From Hirudinaria manillensis (taxonomy: Eukaryota > Annelida > Clitellata > Hirudinida > Hirudinidae), in contig CM067529.1 in NCBI GenBank assembly GCA_034509925.1, positions 9,055,501-9,119,500 on the forward strand: a DNA stretch of 64,000 nucleotides. Direction: 5' to 3'. Each line of letters starts with the position of its first letter. The stretch's first letter is position 1. The notes below the pieces were generated by a model. That model made no database searches. It was not told where the DNA came from and saw only the letters and a program-made list of their open reading frames with translations. A program made the position numbers and the translations under genes. This document shows positions 1 to 10,215 of the stretch, one piece after another.

Positions 1-589
1 CCATTTTCTAGTCGAGGTGACGTGATCGCTGATAAAACTTGATAAGAATATTATCACAAATTATTTCTACCTCATCGACAATCAGATATAATCACTTTAA
101 ACTTACTAAGAAAGTCTATATTTCAAGAAAAGAATGAATTTCACCTATAACAATCATAATTCATGAAGGGCTTTATTAAATTAAAGAGATTAAATTCATT
201 TCTGATTAATAATTTTTCTACAAAAAAAAAAACCGCGGACCACTGGCAGATGCAGAATTCTTAGGTGAAGACCAATTATTTGCCGTGGATAGAACTCATG
301 AAGAAGATGTATTTCGATTATTAAATTTAAAGATAAGTCTCCCTATCACCAGGCAAGCTATTTTGTATAGATCACAAAGGTGCCAGAATGTGAAAACGAA
401 GACGCTGATGATGATGATGACAAGGAAGTTGTTAATTGATAGTGATCCCAACTTGTGATGGTAATGCGATAAACCCTAAGATATGTTGCTTGAATCATTT
501 CATATTTTTTTTTCCAAAGATGTACATGTGTTAGTTTTAGCCATTTGTAAATGTTAAAATGTCATAAAATTGATGGGCTTAAACTTCAG
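1..589. other. Window edge and intron upstream of the calcium-channel gamma exon
   Basis: No confident gene is seen here. The missing 5' exons of the CACNG-like gene (first membrane segment and the large extracellular loop) are not recognisable in this stretch and probably lie before the window or are too diverged to spot. The only notable reading frame is the weak candidate listed at 232-458. Confidence 0.4.
232..458 (+). CDS. Possible last exon of an upstream gene, faintly like a family X DNA polymerase C-terminus
   Basis: An open frame of about 75 codons ends in TGA at 456-458. It contains THEEDVFRLLNLK, which resembles the extreme C-terminus of DNA polymerases lambda, mu and TdT, where a Glu-Glu-Asp-Ile/Val-Phe stretch precedes Leu-Gly-Leu and a Pro/Glu/Arg tail. 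That tail does not follow cleanly here: the next residues are ISLPITRQ. A second frame just downstream reads VPECENED and then an Asp run. No upstream exon with catalytic motifs is in the window, so this rests on about 13 residues and could be chance. Confidence 0.2.
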
Positions 590-2031
590 GCGCAATAAGA
601 AAATCAGCTCCAGTAATAGTGGGAAGTTTGCTGGTTTTACTGGTTGCACTCACGCTGAGCATACTCGGGACAACAAAAAATGACTACAGGACAATCATCA
701 GCGCCGTGGTTTACATCTTCTCAGGTAGGCAATTTAACGATTTTATTTCGAAATACAACTTATTTGTAGACCTAAGAAGAAAATCCTGATAATGAGCACA
801 ACATTAATTGGGGGATCTTCAGCTTGAAGAACATTTCATGAATATTTAATGGTTCAGCGCACGTCCAAAGGAATTTTTGCTTAGCTTGCTGTCCTCTTGC
901 TTACTATCCGAATCACAGAATTTTAAACTTCAAATGCGAGAATCGCCGAATCATTCGATGGCTACATTTGTTAACTCAACTCATAGTTTTCCAGAAAAGT
1001 TATTGAGCATTTTTGCTTTATTTGTGGTGCTAATGAAAATCATTCATTATCAAACTTTCCATTTTATAAATTTTCGATTTAAATTTCTAAGGCTTTAAAA
1101 AGAATGACGGGGGTAATTTCGATGTCGAAAAGAGAGTTCGCTAATGTTTTATTATTACCTCTGGCCAATAGAGGTTCTTATTCCTTATCGAGTGTTGTAA
1201 TGTCAGCTAATGTATTATTGCCCAATAGTCTGAAATGCAATCTCGCAATCACTAAACCGGAAAGTTTTATTACGTCGTCCGTTATTTTGCCACCTCTCCA
1301 AAGTAACCGTATTTGCATCTCATCAATTCATCTCAGTGTGATGCTTGCCGCCTGAACCGGAAAACAAATTTCAAAAGCCTTGCTTCTGGGGCGAGAGAGA
1401 CCATCAATAAAACATTCTCGCACCTTAGAAAAACGATGGTTCGCGAATCAAACCGACAAAAACTCGGACAGGATCGAATTCATAATTGCTTCTAGCTAAA
1501 TGTGCTCGGCTATTTTGAACCGAGCCTACAGTTCACGGCAAGTTCACCAATGGCGTACATAAATTAATTTCCTCGCCAATAAGCCGCGTCGCCCTCGACG
1601 TCAAGAAGGTAATTACGGCCTTTTCAATTGCAGCTCTCGGACTGGCAATGGGTATCGTCATGTACATCTCGGCAGTAAACGACGAAGTGTCCCACCGCAA
1701 AAAGACAATGGACAAAGCAGAGAAATCATTTCAATACCATTATGGATGGGCCTTCTTTTTCTGTGGAGCTACTTTTATCAGCTCGATGGTGGCCGCAATA
1801 AGCAACATCTCCTTATATCTGCTTAGATATTCATCTCTGGATGACAAAACCTATCCAGACTCCCAAAGATATGGTCAGTCACTCCATGAATTAAGTCAAC
1901 CCTCCACGACATTAACTCTGAGTCCCTTGATACCAAGTCAGCTTCAATTCCAACAACCTCTTGCTGCTGCTCTGTACATTTCTATTGGAGGTAGATTTAA
2001 GGAGGCTAGATTGCAAGATGATGCTACGTGA
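590..2031 (+). CDS. CACNG-like: TARP/stargazin-like voltage-dependent calcium channel gamma subunit (3' part)
   Basis: Two exons are visible. Exon 590-724 gives a hydrophobic membrane segment (APVIVGSLLVLLVALTLSIL), then YRTIISAVVYIFSG. Exon 1634-2031 continues with LGLAMGIVMYISAVNDEVSHR and FQYHYGWAFFFCGATFISS. The YISxxNDE motif and the Y-GW-F start of the fourth membrane segment are hallmarks of CACNG/TARP proteins in the claudin superfamily, closest in style to gamma-5/7. The phase 1 junction (G|CT) joins the exons cleanly. These proteins are four-pass membrane auxiliary subunits that tune calcium channels or AMPA-type glutamate receptors. The cytoplasmic tail is about 60 residues, Ser/Pro-rich, and lacks an obvious PDZ-binding end (it ends QDDAT). 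The first membrane segment and the extracellular loop are not in view. Confidence 0.85.
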
Positions 2032-2140
2032 TCAGAGACACCAATAAATTACTTGTAATGGTCATTAATCTTGTTAATTGTCTCACATTAAACTTCAACT
2101 TGTAAGAAATTGTGATTTTAATTTTCATGTCCTCAAACCA

Positions 2141-2206
2141 AATAAAAGATGGTGCAAACAACATATGGGATTTTTATATATATGTAAAAAAAAGTGCATA
2201 TTTATT
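2141..2206. terminator. Facing poly(A) signals of the CACNG-like gene and DSCC1
   Basis: AATAAA on the plus strand at 2141-2146 serves the CACNG-like gene, which stops at 2031. On the minus strand AATAAA (2201-2206) begins inside the DSCC1 stop codon TAA (2205-2207), so the DSCC1 3' UTR would be only about 15-25 nt. The two transcript ends are separated by a few tens of bases at most. Confidence 0.6.
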
Positions 2207-5200
2207 AAAGTCTCCGACTATAAACCCTAACTTCCTTCAATGTGGACATCCTTGTATGCTTTAGCAGTAATTTCGTAACTTCCTGAGGTCCAGAGCACAA
2301 ATTCCTTAAAGCAAAAATTCCAACTTAAACATTAATTCTAACAAATCAATTATTTATACAACCACTGACTCAAGATAAGGATTAATTTCTTCAAAGGTCC
2401 ATTTTTCTTTGGCAGTAAAAATGGCTTTGAATCTGTAAGTTTGAACATTGTTTAGAGATGCAACAAGAATAAATAACCTATGCTTATTAAAATGTTTATG
2501 AGCTCATGAATTATTGTAGAATTAGCCTCCAAAAGGTATCCAAAAGATTACAAATATTGAATAATCTGTTTGCAATGTAAGCTACTGATTGATTTCATCA
2601 ACTCAGTGGAGAAAAGGTCATCATTTGGAACATATTACTTGCAATTTGAAACAATTTGAAAATCGGTGAAAACTTTGATATCTAAATTTCTGCTTCCACA
2701 GAATCATGATTTTTAGTTTGAACATTCACCTTTCTTTGATATCATCTGAAAGTCCAAGCACAGGGAAATACTTGATTGTCTCAGGTTTGGAATCTAAATC
2801 TAATATAGCAAGATCCTATAAAAAAAATACAATTGATGACAATGGATCAAAATAAAAACAAATCCAAAGCCCAATCAAAACCTTTATCTGTTCAAAGCTC
2901 GTGTTAAGGCCATCTGGCACCGACAGCTGCCAAGTTTGCTTGAAATCAGCCAAATCAAACTGAAGTAGATAAGTTATTATAAATAAATTTCAATACCTCT
3001 TCTATATATATATATATCAAATAAAACCTTTATTGCTGCTCTTAGAATCATCTCTGCATATAATCTGCATACATTATGCTCATTGAGGCTAGAAAGACCT
3101 GCATAATTTATTATTAATAATAATGTGATTTCTGGCCATTTTTAAACATTTCAAAGGCAAATATTTTAAATGTCTACCTTAATGAACAACACTTAAAAAA
3201 ACTTTGATAACAAAAATATCAAAGGGCATACCTGAATCCGAGGGCAGAATATAAAGTGATAAAAGGTGATCCACAATTTCTCTGTGTAGATGAACAAGAA
3301 TATAATTAATATAACTAAAAACTAAAAATAATTATGTTTAACCAGACTGACAACGTATATGATTCACACAAAGCATTCTTCAATTGTTGTGTTTGGATGC
3401 TGTCATAGGACCATCCAGCCTCATCAATTATAGCAAGAAGATCCCTAAAGAGTTGACATAGGTAGTCAAAATCAATAACTCTCCAGTAACCTGTCTCCAA
3501 ATGGAAACTTATTAGAACAGTTTGCATGAAAGCACATTGAAATACCTTCTATAAGACAAGCTCCATATTGCTTCAAGCTATCAATCAATTCTTTTTCACT
3601 CGTTCCATTCATGGCAAGTAAATCTTCAAATGTGCACTATTCCAAACACACAACGGATTATTTTAAAAAAAACAGATAAAAAATTTTCATAGAGATTGTA
3701 AAAAAAACTACAAACCAAATCAGAATCATTTGACTTGGTTCCATCGTAAGGTTGACTTTTCAGTTTTTCCCTCAACCACTTAAAGGATGGTCTCATAGGT
3801 TTTAATTCATAAAAATTTCTTTTAAGGCACTCTACCTGTAATCCATCCACATAATTGCACAATTAAATTTCACTATGATTCATATAACAAAAAAAAATTG
3901 ACATATTTAAAAATTTTTGTTCTTTTCATTAGAGACGTGTATTTATATTTGACTAATTATTTGCTTTTGAGTGACTAAAGGATCCAAATGGGATGTCATG
4001 GCACCTTTTTAATCAGCCTTTTATACATCATCCATTTCTTAGGATGCTCATGGTAGTGCATATTTATATGTTATATATACAACATGTCATTGATGTTGCA
4101 GTAAATGTTGCAGCCCAAAGTAAAAGTATTAAACAAAATTCAGTTCATTGGAGGTTTGTAATCTATAATCAATAATTCTCAAAAAATCCATGATGAAAAA
4201 GGTACGATTTTGAGGTTTGGTATGGCTATAATAATAGGAATGTTAGTTACAAAATAATTACTAAATTACTCATGAATTTCTAAAATGTCTTGATTGCTTG
4301 TTAGAATTCATCCAGAATGTAATGATTATATTGCACTCTGTTTTCTTTTGGTAAACCTTATACAAAATTGTATAAGTGATCATAAATGACCCTTCAATTT
4401 GTTCAACATAAAATGAATAAAAAAAACATAACTTGATAAAAAAAATGTTGCTAAATCCAGCAATCATAAGTGAGATCTTCAAGAATTGCTTATGAAATGT
4501 TAAGAATGAGCTATCAAGTGTAGGTAAGGTGATGGAAAGTAGATTAACGACCAGGTGTCTTTTGCAGTGACTAATTAATAGAAAATTAACTTAGCCTAAG
4601 CCACCATACATTTTGGCATTTATTACACCGCATTCTTTGGTAATACATCTGATTTTCTAGCATCTGACAAGCAGATGCCAAGTAAAATGAGAATTTTTTA
4701 GATTTATTATAAACTTTTGGTTAATAAATAGTTGAGGCAAGAATGAGTTTTGAAATGTATTTCTTTAAATAGGTATAAACTTGTCAAATAACCTCACCTC
4801 CCTGCTATGCACATCCTTTCCAAGAGAAGGCAACTCTAAAAGATTACTTTTAAAGAGAAGAAGTGAATTTGATGTTTCACTTTCTTTCACTTCAAACGTT
4901 TTATCAAAAGAACAACAAGCTGCAATATCATTAGCTTTTCCTCTTATAACAAGTCTGAAACATCAAACAAACTTCATATTTAACATAACATCTATGTAGA
5001 TAATTTTACCAAATATTTTAGAATGGTTGACCTTTGACCATTTCTCAGGGAACCAGCTGCTAATGAATCCAACTCAAAAAATAATATGTCGTCCGAGAAA
5101 AGTGACGAATTAGTGCTCAAACTTTGGACGCAAGGTTCTATGGTATTTGCATCAATTTTTGCCATTCTTAGCAATGCTTCTACGTCCTCGAAAGATCTAT

Positions 5201-5278
5201 GAAAATAAGCAATTAAAGACATAAATGTAATTTCTTAAAACCCTTCAGAATAGCAATCAACCTAGATTTAAGAGACAT
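2205..5278 (-). CDS. DSCC1: Sister chromatid cohesion protein DCC1
   Basis: This is a subunit of the alternative clamp loader CTF18-DSCC1-CHTF8, which loads or unloads PCNA and supports cohesion at replication forks in the nucleus. The minus-strand exons follow human DSCC1 in order: MSLKSR|SFEDVEALLRMAKI (tiny first exon 5262-5278, then 5032-5196), LVIRGKANDIAACCSFDKTF (about 4.8-4.95 kb), ECLKRNFYELKPMRPSFKWL (about 3.7-3.85 kb), GYWRVIDFDYLCQLF (3.3-3.53 kb), NVCRLYAEMILRAAIK (near 3.05 kb), FDLADFKQTWQLSVP (near 2.9 kb), KEKWTFEEINPYL (near 2.4 kb) and KLLLKHTRMSTLKEVRVYSR at the end. The winged-helix C-terminal region is therefore present. The largest intron is about 0.95 kb. It is tail-to-tail with the CACNG-like gene and head-to-head with the LEDGF-like gene. 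Confidence 0.93.
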
Positions 5279-5943
5279 CTCCAATCGATAAAATTCGTAA
5301 AGATCGCGGTCCTCAGATATGTAGTGGTTAAAAGCTATTTCAATCCAAATACATTGTTGTAAATTTAAATTAAATTAAAATTTTCATAAATATTTCTATA
5401 TTCAACACTAAAAAGATATTATAAATTTCTTGGTATTGGCAAGTTTCAAATAATATTTCTCTAGGAATGTGTCCTTTTGGGCTGACAGAATTCATTCGCT
5501 GTTATTTTTATTCAAAGGCGTTGGAATAGGTAGATTCCATTCGGAAAAATATAATTTTAAAATTTATTCTTCATCTAACCAAATGTGAAAGTCGTGAAAG
5601 CAATTACATATGTCTATGCTGTTTCATAGTTGTTTTGTGTTGCTCCTCGTCCACTTTAGTAACATTGCTTGGAATAGTATCGGTGCGAAGATAGTTATAA
5701 ATATCTGTTTCTAAGGTTTGATTGCATTATTTGTGTTAACATAATCGTATTGTGAATTCTGTATTATGCCGAAAATTGGCTGTGACAATTTTTGAGAGTG
5801 AGATATCGAACCACATACATATTTTTATTTACATCAAACTTAATAATGTCACAGAGGCATGTATATACTTTTCAAACTTATTTATATGTCGTTGTGGTTT
5901 TTGTTTGATGACCCAAGTGTTTACTTTATCTAGTTTCCAAATT
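5279..5943. other. Shared upstream region of DSCC1 and the LEDGF-like gene
   Basis: About 665 bp lie between two divergent start codons. The stretch is AT-rich with no convincing TATA box or CpG-dense core by eye. Some of it must be 5' UTR of both genes. No other gene is seen. Confidence 0.5.
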
Positions 5944-8900
5944 ATGCAGTCAACAACCTATCAACCAGGAGATTTAATTTTTGGAAAAGTGAAAGGGTAT
6001 CCTCCATGGCCTGCCAGGGTAAAAGATTTTGTTATTCTTGGTTGTTGTGCCTAGTAAATAATTGCATTATTGCTATTCCAAACAATTTTTTTGATTTTCA
6101 AACTAACAGATTGACAAAGCAGCTGATGGAGTACAAGTACCTAAAGGAAAATACCCTATATTTTTTTATGGCACCCATGAAACGTTAGCCAAAATATTAT
6201 TGACACGAATCAAAACATGTGGAATTTATTCAGTTGTTTGGGTGTGTTTAGATGTTTTTTGGCACCAAAGGACATATACCCTTACGAAAAGTTCAAGGCC
6301 AAATATGGAAATCCACAAAAAAGGAGAGGTTTTAATGAAGGTCTTCGTGAGATTGAACATAATCCCATGATAAAGTTTCATGGTCCTGTGAGTGTTTATT
6401 ATTTTGTTATGCAAGTTTTCTGGGTAAATTTTCTTATACTAGTTTTTTTATTAAGGTGTGCACTGATGATTCTGTTGATAAGTCTAAAAATACAGATGAG
6501 GATAATAGTGCTGATGACAAAGCAGATGATGAAATAGCCTCTGGACACAAAGATTCATCAGATAATCATGAACACAGTGATGATAATAAGTCCTCAAAAC
6601 AAAAAAGCAAATCAAAGAAGAAGGTGGAATTGCCGAAAAATGAGACACCGCAGGTTTGTTGGAGGATAAATCCTATTAAACCATTGTAAACATGTAGAAA
6701 CTATAGGCCAATAAATTGTTTTAATTTACAAGGATTGGTATAAATGATTTTCATGATAATATTGACTGTAATGATAATGTTATGCTATATTCAAATGAGA
6801 GGCACCAAAATTGATAAACTTAAATGGTTTGATGCAACAGTTTCTGAGATTTATATTATTCATTTTTGGTTCTCAAATAGGGAGTTAGGAGGAATCTTGT
6901 TCCCAGCAATCAAAGAAAAACGGTGAAGAGGAAACGAAAAATTTCTCCCGAGAATTCAGATAATGAAGAAGAACTTGACGTGAGTTTTATGTTGTATCGT
7001 TTAATTGAAGGATAACTAGAACAACGGTTTCAGCAATTTTATTATCTATTCGCAAGACAAAGAGCACGAGTGGAATAGCCACGAGGCTATTTATAGCGGC
7101 CTTACACAATAGAATGCCGCACTCCAATCCTATTGGTGCTTCACCACAACACTTTTTTCTAAATAAAGATTTTACCAGCAGTTGTTTTATTGTAGAAGTC
7201 AAGGGCATCGAGCAAACCCCCAACAAAAAGACACAAAAAAGACCAAGTAAAACTTTTGCTTGTGAAATTATATTAGACGGGACTTAATGATTTTATTTCT
7301 AATGAACTTTTATAGCACAGAAAGCAAATGAATGATTCAAAATCTCGCAAAAGATACAAATCTCCGAGTCCAAGCAAGACTTCGTCTCCTTCGTTGTCTT
7401 CGAGCGAGGATGAATTCACGCCGTCTAAAAACAGCGCCGAAGACGATTCTAAGAGAGGCAGGAAAGGTTAGGAAGATTGACTCTGAATGAATTGCAATCT
7501 GCAATTTGAAATAATAATGGAAAACATTGTCAAAAATGTGTTGCAGAAAAGAAGTCAAAACATCTATCAGATGATGTTTCAAATCATAATGATGTGCCAG
7601 TTACCAGGTATGCAATAGTATTTAGTGTCATGTGGTTTTTTTAGTCATTGGGTTTGAGTTTAATGATTTTTAATGCAGTGAACAAGAGATGTATGAAAGA
7701 GATCATCAATCTGATAAGGAGGATGGTGCTGAAGGTTTAAATGCTGTGCCTTCTGATGTGGACAGTAAAGGAGATCAACAAGTAAGATTTTGGTCTGCTA
7801 TGGTACATAATAAATTTTGCTTGTTTATGCTTTTGATGTGTTTGATGAATATTGAAATTCTGTCAATATGTAAGAATTACATCCATGTTTGTTATCACAT
7901 TGTCTAATATTATTATTTCCTTGATTCATTCAGACTAAATTGATACCCTTCACTTGAAAATTTTTAAATCATTAATTTTGCAATGTAAAAATAAACATCT
8001 GTTCTATGGTCAAGGGTTTCTCAATCTGTTTAAATGTAAACCTCAGCTTTGAGCAATGTTTACAATTTAGTATTTATTTGAATTTAAGACAAAAGACTTC
8101 ATGGAGACTGAAGATAAGAGTTTATCACATGCTGATGATGTGGAGTCTGATATAGCTGATAAAACTTCATCTGAAGGCAAAGGCACTCAAGATAAATTGG
8201 ACAAAGTAAGAATTTATTTAGAATTAATAATTAAGATTACTAAGCACAGAAATTGCCAAATCCCAAATGTGTAACGTTTTACTAATTACTTTTTTATGAC
8301 TATGAGGATGATCCAAAAGAGAAGGAAAACATGCACAAGAAAGAAAAAGTTAAATCAAAAATGCTGTGAGTTCCAATTCAAATCATGGCATTATTCCATT
8401 GAATTGTGGTAGGACAGAATTGATTGCCAAAATATGATTAAGCAATATACATGTTTGCGGATGAAATTCGATTAAATATTTATTTATAATTTTTTAAGAA
8501 AACCAAAAGAAATAGAAAAACAGCTTAAAAAGCAGCAAAAATATGAGCAGAAAAAGAAAGAAAAAATCCAACGTAAGCACAATTCAGTTATTGATTTATA
8601 TTAGTTATAATATTATTTATATTATTATATCATTGATTAATATTAGTTTATATTTATATTGATTTATATTAGATTTATATTAGTCCTAATATAGAATATA
8701 TCATCCTAACGAGTTTAGTTATTTCTTCTGTTGTATCAGTCGTTGTTGCCGAGAAGAAACTTTCACAAATGGACTCAGAAATAAAGAAATCACTGAATAT
8801 GGGACATGCTGTTAGGCACCGATTCTTATCTAAGTTCATGCTCGTGCTGTAGCATTTGTTAAATATTACTGAATAATTCGTAATTGCAGGATGTTGCCAA

Positions 8901-10073
8901 GTGCATTGCCGTCATGAAAGAGTTGAACTCTCTGGAACTCAGCAAGTCCCTGTTAATAAAAAATCCATCTATAATGGCAACCATCAAAAAGGTTAATAAT
9001 CAATTATCAAAAAGGTTTCAATTGATTTGTAGAAAATTCTTTTGTCAATAATCAATTTGTAGAAGATTCTTTGCATTCGATGATTTTCTTTTCCAGTGCC
9101 GAAAATACAAGGCAAGCGAGCAGATCAGGTCTTGGGCGGAAAATATTTACAATAAATTTAAAGAACTTTTCAACATCAAAGATGGAGACAACTTCAACCA
9201 GGTACTTAACATGTAATAATTTAATTAATTAATTTTGCTTAATATTTAAATGATTTTTGGTTCACTTATGTACTTAATTTGTTCGGTTGTCATATTTTAA
9301 ATTTTGCACTTCAGGTCTTTAATAGAGAAAGCGAGGCATTTTTAAGTAAGCAAGATGTGTCTGAGACTAAGGTCAATGAGGCTGCAACTGCAAGCAATCC
9401 TGATGGTGACACCAAGTGCGATAAAGAAGAAGCCGAAATCAAAGAGTCCCTCAAAGGTGATGCTAAATTGAGTATATAGTTGAAGATTTTTGAGAACATA
9501 ACAATTGCTTAAGTAGCTTTCAGAATCTAGAAACTCTAAATCTTACATTTCAATTTGTAGAGGAGAACCATGCTTCACAAACACCAGAAGAAATGGAAGT
9601 CACTGCAGCAGCACCACTTTGCCATGAGAAATCAGAAACTTCGCACCCGAACTCTCAATGTTTGGCATCAAGTCAAGTACTAACTTCTCCGAAACCGGAA
9701 GAGCTCGACAAACCACTGACAGCTACAAAGGTGGTCGACGCTGACCAGAATGGCACAGAAAAAACATTCCAAAGGAATAGCCCTCCAAATGAAAATTTGC
9801 CTGTGATTAAGTCTGAGGTGAGTAACTAGTGACTTTCATTACTGTTACTGCAGTAATGTACAGCCTGAAATCCTTTACATGAAAGGATGAAGAGGAAAAA
9901 ATGGACCTTGAGAAGAGAATAACCCAAATAGTGTCTAAGGTGACCTCCAGGTCATTATCACTTCAACACCCCCAACGAAAACATCAGAGGCAGTGGGGCC
10001 ACTCGCGATCGCACGCCGATAACGAGGACCACGTAATGGACGACGAGGAACTGCATAGTCTCCTAGGAGTCTA
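5944..10073 (+). CDS. PSIP1/HDGFL2-like: LEDGF/HDGF-family chromatin reader with PWWP and integrase-binding domain
   Basis: The first coding exon gives [25 protein letters not shown], the start of a PWWP domain that reads methylated H3K36 nucleosomes. The domain continues with [16 protein letters not shown] and [20 protein letters not shown], then [16 protein letters not shown] long charged, Asp/Ser/Lys-rich linker with basic clusters ([20 protein letters not shown]) runs across several short exons. At 8.74-9.2 kb comes an integrase-binding domain: [53 protein letters not shown] and [11 protein letters not shown], matching the helical IBD that tethers MLL/menin and other partners. The protein ends [11 protein letters not shown]. 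About a dozen short exons are inferred and their borders are only partly fixed. One intron holds an LTR-like insert (6990-7225). Whether it is orthologous to PSIP1 or HDGFL2 cannot be decided. Confidence 0.9.
6990..7225 (-). repeat. LTR-like 236-bp insert, antisense in an intron
   Basis: Read on the minus strand, the segment starts TGTTGGGGGTTTG and ends ACGATACAACA, so it is bounded by TGTTG...CAACA like the gypsy LTRs at 39 and 44 kb. It has a TATA-like CTATAAATAG near its middle and an AATAAA about 45 bp further on, the layout expected of a promoter and poly(A) signal in a compact LTR. It is richer in GC than the flanking intron. No clear target-site duplication is visible, and the body does not match the 221-bp LTR, so a solo LTR of another family is an inference. 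Confidence 0.45.
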
Positions 10074-10152
10074 ATTTTGACACTTGATTCATCTTGGTTA
10101 TTCTTTATCCACTTTCATGGCACGTCTAATTTCAAAACTCAAAGGCTCTTTT

Positions 10153-10168
10153 AATAAAACTGTTTATT
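10153..10168. terminator. Interleaved two-way poly(A) site between the LEDGF-like gene and TMEM214
   Basis: AATAAAACTGTTTATT places AATAAA on the plus strand at 10153-10158 and on the minus strand at 10163-10168. Cleavage 10-30 nt downstream of each would make the two mRNAs overlap at their 3' ends. The coding regions end at 10073 (+) and 10216 (-), so the whole gap is 142 bp. Confidence 0.6.
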
Positions 10169-10215
10169 ATTCTATTTTACAATCGGTCATTATAACCCTG
10201 CAAATGCTTTGAATG

